From Kudoa neothunni (Eukaryota; Cnidaria), in the NCBI GenBank assembly GCA_964304625.1, contig OZ199839.1:4464001-4528000 (forward strand): a stretch of DNA of 64,000 nucleotides, in the 5' to 3' direction. Positions 35,047 through 47,500 of this stretch are shown here, one piece after another. The notes below the pieces were generated by a model, which was given only the letters and a program-made list of their open reading frames with translations, had not been told where the DNA came from and ran no database searches. The position numbers and the translations under genes were made by a program. Position 1 is the stretch's first letter. Each line of letters opens with the position of its first letter.

Positions 35047-35505
35047 AATATATTTTTCGACTAATCTATCGTGATAAAACCCTACAAGATAGTTTAATGT
35101 ATAAAAACCTGAGTGCCCTCTAATGAAAATTGACACAGCTTTAATCCGATCAAACGTCGTCCACCGCCGACCAATGTGTTTATATTTTTTTCAAAACATA
35201 GTAACTTTATGTAATAGTTAACAATTTTTGTCTCACAACTATTAAAAGTCTCAAACCTTGTTTACGCTAAAGCCAATATTATCTTAAATTAACATTGACC
35301 TCCTATTTGGATTTGGCCAGCAATGTAATAATTTTCCTTTTGGGGATAACACTTAAACTCAATCTTCTTTACTAAATATTTTGTAGAAATTAATAAACTC
35401 GCGTTTGATATTGGATTAATAGAAAATTTTGGCATGAACAATAAATAGCACAGATAAAAGATGGTAAGCAATCTATGAAAATGGGCCATACAAAATGTAG
35501 CCAAT

Positions 35506-38500
35506 CTAACCATGTTGTTTCAAAACTTTAGATAAATCAAATGGTCTGAAGGCATAGCCGGAACCGGAGTAAAATTTCCCTTGGAATTCCACCCTATTTA
35601 ATTATAAAAATATAACCATAGAGAAATAAAATACCAGTGTAATCGAAGGGTGTGTAAAAACGCAGACATGCCCTCCATAAGAATAAGTACAAAGAAAGTT
35701 AAAGCTAAAACCAAGTATTATAAATGCTGGATATAATATATATTGCATACATATAAATGAAAAAAATATTATCGTCATCTTAATGGAACCAAAAAAGCGA
35801 TTATGACTTATGAACGCGTGTTTTAAGACCATTGTCCACAAAACTTCGGATAATTCTAATTGAAGTGAGAAACAATAATTTTAGTTTGTAATGAAACCGA
35901 ATTACGACTATGTGCCAAACTGAGAGCCCACAAACGAAGATACGATGCAGTATTTGATACGGACCCAAGTACAAACTCAATTGTATGGATTCCTTGTAAG
36001 ACAAGACTTTCACCAAAACTCTCCACTTCCTACAACAAACAATGAATAAACTATAATTGAACAAGACAAAAAAATACATGATCCATGTTGCTGAAATTGC
36101 CATTTCCATTCTTTTGACGTCTATGGAAAGCGATATGACTAACATTTATAGTATCGGCATCGGGGTCGTCGGTTTCACAAATAGTGGTCGAATCATTCTC
36201 AATATCGATCAATTTATCAGTGGTAGTGGGTAACGAGTGTTGCTGGTTTCCAAAATTGGTAATATCAGAAGATTCAAAGGCTTTCGATGAATTGTGATCT
36301 CCCATCAGTGAGGATCCATCAAAAACATGGGGTAATGATTCGTCCAGATGTTTCTAAAACAAAATGAAAATGGTATAAATAGATGGTAACCCGTAAGAAA
36401 ATAATTCTGAAAGTTCCACAAACAATCATCGGAATAAATAGGATGCAAAATTTAATAAAATAAATGTGAATTTAATAATGGATAAGTAGAAAACAGTTTA
36501 ATACTTTTCTATATTTCCAATAATATTAACATAAAAATGTGTGTAGTTAGTATGCCCCTAATTAGGTCGGCTCAATATTATTAGGACTTACAATGTTTGA
36601 AGACAAAGGCACGTAACCATTTTGACCAGAGGTAACACCTCTAATTAATGAGGTAACATGATCTGTAAGTCGAGTCTAATAAAGTATTATGTTAATCAAC
36701 CAATATAACCTAATCAAAAATATGATTATCTGTATTGTCAACTTGGAAAAAATCATTTAAAAGCGAAAAATATTGTTAATAGAAATTTTATTATGATTAT
36801 ATTGGAATTTCGTTTTTAAATAATCTAGTAGCAATTTTAACCATAAATAAAAATCAAATGTCAGTGGAAATTAAGTGGATACAAAAAAGAATCCCATCAT
36901 TGCTGTGCGATCAATTGTAAGGCAGATAATTATTAGATCGCAATTAGGTCAAACAAAATTATGGATCACCAATCATATGAATAAGGGGTCAGCTTTAATT
37001 AATTCAATAAAAGAAATTTAATTAAAATTATAAGATTATATCCCACGCTTAGACATTTTGCACAGTAATGTTAACAACTATACGCAAAAAGTTTTAGGAG
37101 GCAAATATAATAAATTAGGTTAATTAGATTATTCTCAACATTAATAATTACATTAATTTACGATTTTCCATGAAAAGGGCGTTAATTATTACTCCTTTCA
37201 AGCCCAATTTATTTGCGTTTCTCTAGCAAATGTATCCAAAAAATTTAGCAATGTTAATAAAGGATTGAGTTAACTAAGCATCAATGTATCCCTTAATGGT
37301 GAAAACAACTAGGAAAATCAATTGTAAACTTGATATACACAGCACAGTTTAAATAAAATTGAGTGTCTACAACAATTTACTTATGGGTATGAATATAACA
37401 TCGACACAAGAAAATCTTAAATTATTCCTTTATGATCATCTTTATAAATGATTAACTATTTTATAATTGATCTTATATCTTCCAACGGAAAAATAATTCG
37501 GTGATTCATTACACTTTTTTAATCACCGTCCGACTTAATGTACAGGGATACTTAGCAAAAAAAGATTTTGATTACCGCAGGTTTTTGCCGTTACGATGCT
37601 TTCGATAGATTATTAGATCCAAAAATTAATCGCCATAAAGAGGGGAAAATTCCAATCTCCGAATAGAGAAAAACGTTACCGATACACCCAGGATAATTTT
37701 AGACCAGTTAGTTAATGGGATTTCTCATATCCTCTCTTTGATCGCTTACGAAATCGGGCTCGCCAAATTTGAGTAGTAAATTAGTTAAATATTACACAAT
37801 TCAAAAATTGGCAATAATGTTTGGCTTTAATTAAACAGATATTTATAAGAATATGTGAGGAGGTACCGGTTCATAAAAGCTGTCAGCTGAAGGGATTCTA
37901 TTCAACTTGATGAATTTTTATATCTTAAGCCTTAATTAATTCAATCGCATTTCTTAGAAACCAAATACAGAAGGTGACGGGTCGCGGGAACTAAAATGGG
38001 AATTGAGCTCAAGATGCCCACAACCCGTCAAGTACTCTCGAGCTGTCATGACGCATGTGAACAAAGCAAAATTTTAATGTGGGCTCTTGCAATTTAATCT
38101 CTCTTATTTATCATTATGTTTTCATTTGTACGCAAAAGTATATCAATAAGAACAAATTTTGAATAGAAATTATGTAAAAATTAAGTGCGATTAATCTAGT
38201 CGATCCTTGATTTTAAGTTGTAGAAACAAACTGTTTAGACAACGTGATGATATTGATTTCTGTCAAAAATTAAAAAAATAAATGAAATTCATACATCCAA
38301 TTTTGTTACAATCAAAATTATTTTTAAATTTTCATCATAAAGTTTGGACGATTTTAAATAAAAACATGCAGAAAACATTCTCACTGAATTATTATATCTT
38401 ATAAAAGTGTTGCGTAACAAATACATTATTTTCTTTACTCGAGAGAAGTAGGAGTAAGAGTTAGTAATCAAGACAAATTTAATATACGGTCGAACCTCGA

Positions 38501-41500
38501 TTATCCGGAAATCGCGCTATCCGAAAGAAATTTGAAATTTTATTTGGATTTTACTGACATTACGTTTCGATAAATGTTCGATTATCAGGAATTTCTGTAA
38601 CCGGAAGAATTATTTAATCATATTTCCGGATAAACGTAGCATCCATCATCATACGATGTATACAATGTAGCATATATACCAATGCATTATTTAAAACAAA
38701 AATATTTCTAAGTTATTTATTAATAAATTTTCCTTTAAAAACTTAAGTTAAGCATGCAGTTCTTATGTAAATTTGTACTATATCTGACCATATTTCTGTA
38801 TGTACATTAAACAAACATTAAGTATCGATTATTTAAAAAAGCAGGTTACTCCTTTGTAGATCTGTAGACATGTAAAAACTGCCATAATTATGTACCGGTT
38901 TTCCTTTAAGTATTCATATTCTTAGCTAATAGATATGTCAACATTTTTAATTTAAATGGCAGAAGTTAAAATATTTTACTTAATAAATAGTAAAAATTGT
39001 TTATGAACCAAGTAAACAATCAAAATAAGCAAAAAGTTTGAATAGGCGCGAGTACATGACATAGTTAATGTTCGATTAATCGGAACCTCGCTATCCGGAA
39101 AGGAAATCAATCGCTGGTCCCAAATTTTCCGATTGATCGAGGTTCGACTGTATATTAATATGCATAAATGTCATAAAATTAATTAATATAACCAATAAAG
39201 TATAACTAAAAGTTTTTATCATACTTATTAGTTGGATTTTGTTTTGAAAAAGTCATCAATATTTTACTGGCAAAGTTCTAACTTTCTTAACTCGTGAATC
39301 GACGTTTCTAGATCCATGATCATAGATATCATATGATGATTTCGTTTTCTGAAAAATTTGTACATTTTACTCAAATAAATTAGAGCATCATTCATAGAAA
39401 TAATAAATTTTTTGATGATTATTTGTAATTCTCATTTCATTATGAGCCTTGACGATGGATTCTTTATTACCCGAAATATTATTTAAAGAAGATAGAGATT
39501 TTAAAATAAAATAATCGAGGATTTTAGTTTTTCTGTTTTTTCCATTCGATATTCTTTCATAATATGACATTATATCCGTTTCATCTTTCAAATAATGAAA
39601 TTGCTTGGTTCTCTTCAAGTGCTCATGACCCATCATTTGGGAAACTCTATTCTTAAGCTTAGTGCCCAGGACCTGTCAAGTGCTCACGAGTCGTAAATTT
39701 GAGTTAATTCATACTTATACTTATAACGACTTAAAACAAAAACTAAGGTTTTAATAATTTATTATAATTAGTAGCAGTATTGTGTAAATCATTAAATCAT
39801 GGCAGGTGCCCACGAGTGGTGGTGCGCAAGAGCCGTCACCTACAATATAATAAAAAGAACGTGAATAAACACCGAAAAAATTAATTTTACATAAAACAGA
39901 GGTCTCAGGAAAAATATGAAAGGTTTCATATGAGAACATTCAACTTAGAAATTTCTCTCGGGCTAAACGAGAAAAATTATAAATGCAAATGCATTGATAA
40001 ACGAATTAGGTAGTGGCTTCTCAAAGGAAATTAATATCTTTAAAACTAACCAATCGAACTTACTGAAAATTTATATATTAATACAATCCAAAAAAAGCAA
40101 TTGATTTATTAATTTTTAAGCATATACAAATATGTAATATAGAAGACCCCAAAATAACGCACGTGAATGAATGTGAACAAGTTTTTTAACTTTAAACCAG
40201 ATTAAAAATCCATAACAACAATTTTTCATGATTATGTGTGTGTTACTCCTTAAGTCGTGCGCAAGAGTGATGAATCAGAATTTATTAACGTTGGCATGAA
40301 GTTGAATTCTTTTGGTGAACTAGAAAGTGCTATAAAGATTTATTAAAATACATCATATTTTAGCTTGTATTATGCCAGGAAGAATCCTCTTAAATATTAA
40401 AAGCACAATAACCAAATCAACCATTCCACTTTTCGTTATGACAAAATTACATGTCGATGTATTTTCGGTGGTACTAATCGGCACACAAATAATGAACAAT
40501 GAAATAAAAGGATATTCAAAAATGATTGATCTGTTAAACTCGCACCGGAGGTTTCCGAGGGCGAGTTGTCTATTGACTTGCGTGCTTCTATTTCAGACTG
40601 AACCACCTTCATATCACCACAAATATAATGTAGACATTTATCGACGAATTTGTAAACAATGATATTCATTGAAGTTATTTCAATAAACAAAAATACAACA
40701 AATTCTATCCATCAGTTTTAGAGATATTAACCCTTAATGGATCACTTCCTGGCGCTTACACAAAGGACCGCCTTGAGCTCCGCGAGCTCAAGAACAAATC
40801 TAGGATTAAATTGGTTAAAAACAGTTATTAGCGCGATTAACATTTAAACTATGCTGCTTTGGAAGACCTAACAAAAATAAGACACATTTTCATTACGCAG
40901 AGTTAAAAAAAGTACAAGTATTGTTTTTTAAAGAATGCTCAATATAGTCGCTATTATGGCAGTGGCCACAAACCTGTTTTCTCCTCCGTACGACATTGGA
41001 AGGACAAAGATAACATGGCCTTCTTTTATTTTTGTCGTTTTCATCATTTTTTGCATAACGAATATCAATATCATATCCTATGATTTCCATTGAACGCTTT
41101 ATGGTCGGCTGGCAAGAAATTTTAGGATTTTTAAATCTCCTATTCTGTTCATATCTTATCGATGATATTACCCAAATCATCGTCAGAACTCTCATTTGAC
41201 ACATTATTTTGGATAAAATTTTCTAGTTCGCTCGATGAAATACTTTCACAATCAGACGACATTTTGATTAACTTGCCAAAATCTGTTTGAAATTAAACAA
41301 AAAAAAAAGAAGGGATTACATTTGTAATTAATGACTTCATTATATGCTTAAAATTGATTCAAAATGAATTAAATAAGAATTAATTTTTTTTGTGAATTTA
41401 CGTTAAATTTGGGTTTCAAATAATGAATTTTTGGGGGTCATAGACACAATTTAATAGGTGGGTGGGTTCATGGAACCCAAGGTGGTCTATTAAGGGTCAA

Positions 41501-44500
41501 TTGCCTGTGAAATAGCAAGTTCCACGAGAGGATTAGCAGGTAACTATGAAATAGCTAATGCCTAATTTGAATGCTAATTTTTTAATAATATAAAAACCTC
41601 TATTATTTGCATAGTTATTTTGTATCTATTTGGTAAACTAAATAATAATTGCTTATGTATTAAGATTTTAAGGCGTTTTTAATGTCACGCGTATAACATG
41701 TGTATATGCTTAAAAACTAATAAATCAATTGCTCCTTCTGGATTATATTAATATATAAATTTTCAGTAAGTTCGGCTGGTTAGTTTTAGAAATATTAATT
41801 TCCTTTGAAATAGTTACTGCCAACAAATTATAATGCTAAAGGAATTTTGGAATCGACATATGCTAACATTTAAAAAGAACTTAATTCGAATCCAAGTTGT
41901 AATAAAAGGACACTTTTCTTTAAAATCATTTGCATTTCAAAAATACTTTTCCAAATAAATTGATCAATAAAGGAGTTAATTATATATAATTTCAATTTAT
42001 TCGTGGGGTATTTATTGATCTCAGGTCCTCACCTCATTATTTTCCTTAGAAATTATAATAAATAAAATGTATTTTAAAAATTCGGATGATTGTAAGTATC
42101 AGGCAGGTCTTTGAAATTATTTGCGATGTTTATATCAGACATATTGGTCGGGGTGAAAACGCAAAAAACCTTACACCAGGCCAGGTACAGTCAAAAAATC
42201 GCACACTTTGGGCAATAATAAAGATAGTAAAAACTGATCGTGGCTTTTTATGACACATTGTATCAATTAAAAAAGAATTTCTATTAGAAAAGTTCTCAAA
42301 TAATTAATGGATAGTGCTTATTTCGAACCGAAACAATAATAAATCTTAGAAAATCCTCGAGAAAAAGAATTAATATTCTTTGAGAATCAAATAGCTATAA
42401 CAACATTGTTAAACTGTCCAATATAACTGCGTGAAGAAGTCTTTCCTCATTGTAGTTGTGCTCAAGCACAATAATGGAATCAGGGTATGATTAAACACAA
42501 TCTTTCGACCCAAAAAGTACATTAACATTGAGAATAACTCGGCAACAACAGTCAACATTGGCATTAAATGTGTAATAACGAGATATGCGCCAATATATAG
42601 AAACTCAAAACTGAGCGCAATTAATCCTTAAGTTATTCTGATCAAAATAAATAATTTAACTTAGGCATTGACGGTATCATAAAATTTTTTTACAAATTAA
42701 AATGATTAGATATTTAAATAACAAGATGCTTAACCTTCTAAGTAGCTGAAAAATTTCCACCCTCCAAATAAAAATGGGGTAGAAATCTCTCATTTTTTTA
42801 TTTGATAAAATTGTCTCAAATAAAATTCATCGCTGACTGTCAAAATACAAGGAAAATTCATCGGGTAAATTTTGAATACATGACAAATTATTGAAGTAAT
42901 ATTATGTGCGCGCATGTGCGCACATAATGTTGTAACAGTCCTATTGAGTATGATTGTTTTTATAGGTGTATTTTTGCGGTTTTTTAGTCTTTACATTTAA
43001 TTCAAATTTTATAACAACTGCCAATTAATTTATCATATTCAAAACAACGAAGTGTAAAACTGCACAGAAAAATACAAAATGATGGAAAACAGTGTTTATT
43101 TCACAAAAAAATTATCATATATTCTTTAAACTCTTTATAAAACACAAAACTTGTCAAAATGTTGAAAAATTATATCATATATCTTTTTAATGCTCTCTAC
43201 AGCGTAGGAATAAGCAAACTGATGAAAAGTCATCGTATTTTGAATAACCGGTATAAAAATAATGAGAGAACGAAGAGCTATCATTGTATTCTGAAGAGAA
43301 CGACACGCTTAATCGGCGCTGCGCATGAGGACTGGCATCGCGTGCATAGTGTTTCGTTATTTATTCATTATTTACTCAATAGAATTTCCGTAAATGTTCA
43401 CAAATCACATGTATAAATATTTTAATTGATTTTATGAAAGAAAAATGTGTGATAGATTTCTACCTCAATTTTATTTGGAAGGTGTTTTTACATTAACTTT
43501 CTTCATACATGACAAAAAAAATTTCAACTCATTCTTCTGAAAGTTCTCATAAAGATAAATGATTACAAAAAGTGGAGCGGAGTTATATTGCGTTTATACA
43601 CTATAATTTTATTGGCAAAAATCACTGGGGGTAGAAATCTACCCCATTTTATTTAGAAAGTTAATAAAGTAATTAAATTAATGACATCAAACATTGCTCG
43701 AAAGCTTTATCTTCAATATAATCTGTTGAAAGAATTTCAAACCTGAGAATAAAAGTATAATTTTTATAAAAGAAAATAGAAAGTTGCTAGGTTTAGACTA
43801 TCAACTTAACTGCATTAATAGAGCTACATTATAATTAAATCAATATTTACATGAAAAATTGGGCAAGAAAGGGTTATCAAACTATTGAATTATATTCCAA
43901 CCTAGTAAGCCTATTTCTCGAGAAACTCAAATGAAAAAAATACGTTTTCTTTTGAGGTAATGAGCAATGGGTTTCGCAAACAACATCCAAGGTACGGAAA
44001 TCACAGCTAGAACAACTAAGCACATCTCCACAACCCTCTACACATCAATTGAGTAATGAAATGAGTTTAACAACAAACGTGTATTAGCAAGTACCTGGTA
44101 TCTATAAATAAGGTTTTCAGGTGGTATTTCTTTACCGAAACTAAGAAACATGCCAATCAAAGCCAACAATATGCTTGGTTGCTAATTAAGAGGGTAAAAC
44201 CAACTTCAACCAACAAAATTGATCACATATTTCGAATGCAGTGATATAAAAATCCATTTGTAGAAGATTAGCACAATCAGATAACCAAATATCGATGAGA
44301 AAAAGATCACCTAAATAAAATAACAGGTCAGTACACTTGATAATATCAACAGATATTAACATCAAATATTTACCCCAGGCAACAATTCTCCGAATATTCC
44401 AATCATGTCCTTACGATAGCTAAAATCGATACCATTAGAGTTGTAACGACCAACCGTTGGAGTTACATGTAGTTGGTAAGCGAAATACCAAGTCCAAACA

Positions 44501-47500
44501 TCATATGGGTGACCCCAATAATTATGGAAAACTTCATCTTAAATCCATTGGTTATGGTAACAAAGTTTTCTGTAATTGACCAAATCTTCGATCACAATTT
44601 TTAATGTGAAAATTACAAAAGTAAAATTACCGGATCAAGTCCAAATATATAGGGTGATTTAGCAAAGATCTTAGGATCAAGTTCAACAGGTTTGGTCATA
44701 TTTGACTGTACCATCTGTTTCAACTTACCGATACTAAAAATTTACGATCAGTTTTTATCGCTAGAAAATTTCAAAGATGCAATCATTGGCTACAACAATA
44801 ACTAAATCAAACAGATTCTATAAATTTCATGTTTGTGCGTATGTATTATAAATAAACAGCTTTTTAAACAATATCTCGGTTTACGCAAATGTACCAGCAT
44901 AAGATTTTACTCAAGACAATTATTTACTTCATAATTCAGAAGTGATTCCCATGCACGTAAAACGGCTTTTTATTAGTCTATTGAAAAGTACAGTCTACGT
45001 GCACATTAAATCGTTGAAAAATAAATAAGAATACTAATAAAATCATTAACGATCACATTAGACTTTCACATACGACTATAAATACAACAATTAAACATTA
45101 ATGGCGACTTTATCACTATTTGTAAAATTTAAAGATCAATTTTTAATGTTTAATTTATTTAAATAACTATATATCTATCCCATTATATAAAGTAGTAGTG
45201 TCGGTGCACTAATCTTCTCCCTATACAGAGACTTTCTTTAGTATTTGAATTTCTTAGCATACTTTAAAAAAATACAAAATTAACTAAAAAAATACAATGG
45301 AGTTGTCTGATTGCCTATAAAGTGGTGAAAACTTTTTGTAGGCAGATTAGAGATGATGATAATAATAAGATTACTAATACATGTGATTTAGAAATGAGAT
45401 AAGTGAAAGTGTAGTTACATTGATGTTCCAACTACTATATTCAACCACAACGTTGTGTTTTCACTTCGTTTTACATTAAAACATTATTAAGATAATTTAC
45501 AGAGCTTGTGGACGCGAAGAGGGGGAGGGGAGGACACGGTGTAAACGAAGAATTGTTGGTTAAACGGGAGATTAATTCATACTGAAAAAAATATTTACTT
45601 TTCATGTTTAATTAGCGCTACATAATGTAACAATTGTAAAAAAGCTTTTTGATTCGTGGGTTCAACGAAGGGTTAATTAAGGCGATTAATACGTCACACG
45701 AGATGTGAGAACTTTTGATTTCTGAATGAAGATAAGTCCCTCCAGGAGAGATTGAGGTAATGGTGTGGTGTGGTGTGTAGCTACGAAAATAAAGCCTGTT
45801 GCGCATCTCTAATCTTCCCAATTTTACTAAAAATTTAATTTTCGCGATTTTAAAATGTGGGCCAACCACAGATTAGTTTATAATGATTACAATTATAAAA
45901 TTTGTGCATTAATCTTCGTTCGGCTTAAATCAAGACACGCGCACTAGAATGCGCATGAAACATTGATGTAGTTTTCTATTTGTAAACTTAAGTTTCATTA
46001 AATTATTATTTTTTCATGATACTTTTATCTCGTCGTAGTATTATTCGAGTGATTTATAATCAAACGTCTCTTTTGACAACGATAAGACGATAGGTGTAAC
46101 TTCTGTTCCACATACCTATAAATAACATTCGTTTAAAAAATTGGCTACAATAAGTTAAGCGGCAAATAAATGGATCACATACAGTTTCTGACGCCAGTGA
46201 TGCAATTTAATGAGGTAATAATAAAGAAAAAAGGTTTTTGGGATAAAAACAAATATAATAATGTATTATTAAATGATTTTAATCAAATATATAAAGTTCT
46301 ATTTGTGTAACGGTATTATTATCATAATAAACTACAAAAAGTTTATACCGGGTTTTGCGCAAAATTTCGAATTGCGTGACAATCAAATTCGGATATTTTT
46401 GCGCGCGTTAATAAATAGTGAAAACAAAAATGGTTGGATGCGCAAAACGCACGAATGAAACAAAGAAAAGAGTGATTAAACTAGTTGTTAAACAAGGAAG
46501 ATCACACAAAGAGGTTGCAGAAGATTTAGATGTTCCAAAATCAACTGTGAACGATATCGTTCAAAGATTTCTAGCGAGAGATTCTTTTGAAAACTTGCCG
46601 CGAGGTGGAGCTTGAAGAGTTATTTTTAACGACGAAATCAAGAGGAAATTGTTGGACTTGATTAAGGATGATTGAAAAATTATCATTAAATGTTAATCCC
46701 TCGACTGTCTCAAGATGGTTGACATCCATGAACATAACATTTAAAATGGTAAGAACAGTACCACTGAATAGAAATTCGCATGGTGTAAAGTTGGAGGGGA
46801 AAAGTATGCTGAATGGTATACTCAACTTTCCATTACCACAAGATACGAAAATCATATTTTTGTGGATTAAAGTCCCTTTCCCCTCTGCATGTTAAGAAAC
46901 CACGGCAGGTCCTTAAGAGGCACCACCCCTAATGCAGTAGTTCCGAACAACCGATGAAATAATGTCACAATGATATTGGTCATTAGCGGGAAGGTCTTAT
47001 CCATTGCGAGGCATTTTTGGCTCAGTGAGCATGGAAATTTTTCAACCATTTTTAAAAAAGATAAAAGAAACTATGAATGGACGAAATTTTATTATTGCGA
47101 TGAATAATGTGAGACTCCATCATTCCAATGTTGAGCATTACGACACATTTTCTGAAGAAATACAGTATTTTCCAAGATATTCACCATTTCTCAACCCCTG
47201 CGAAGAGATATTCTCCTTAATTAAACCAAGAATAAGACGAAATGGCCCAATTAAGGGAAGAAATGATTTAATTGATAGAATGGACAGTTCTGCCTCCTCG
47301 GTCATTGGAGGTGAAATTATAAAATTTTTTGAGCATTCGGAAACCTTTTTAGGTAAATACCACTTGATGGAAGACGTGGCGCGAGATTAGAATATGCAGC
47401 TAGTTATCTATGTGGCAGTAATCATAACATTTTGCATTTTAAATATTGGTTTTTATGCAGCGTAAAATATCCGAATTTGATCGTCGTGCAATCCGAAATT

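Larger units (their letters stand above)
36676..43944 (-). other. Large TE-bearing intron of the V-ATPase subunit a gene
   Basis: Between the [11 protein letters not shown] exon and the C-terminal linker exons lie about 7.3 kb with no V-ATPase coding sequence that I can find. The direct junction of the flanking exons is out of phase, so a further small exon may be hidden here. Recognised contents are a pogo-like MITE (38487-39150), a long-TIR element (40009-41821) with a nested piggyBac (40731-41496) and a piggyBac-like MITE (42734-43660). Confidence 0.75.

Noticed and set aside
35602-36145. A separate unknown multi-pass membrane protein
   Set aside because: Long hydrophobic frames here first looked like a distinct gene, but the overlapping spliced frame encodes the conserved V-ATPase subunit a C-terminus, so they are read-through of its exons and introns.
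42734-43660. Host gene from the 85-codon frame at 43159
   Set aside because: The frame sits inside a TTAA-flanked MITE, is basic and low-complexity, and matches no family I know.
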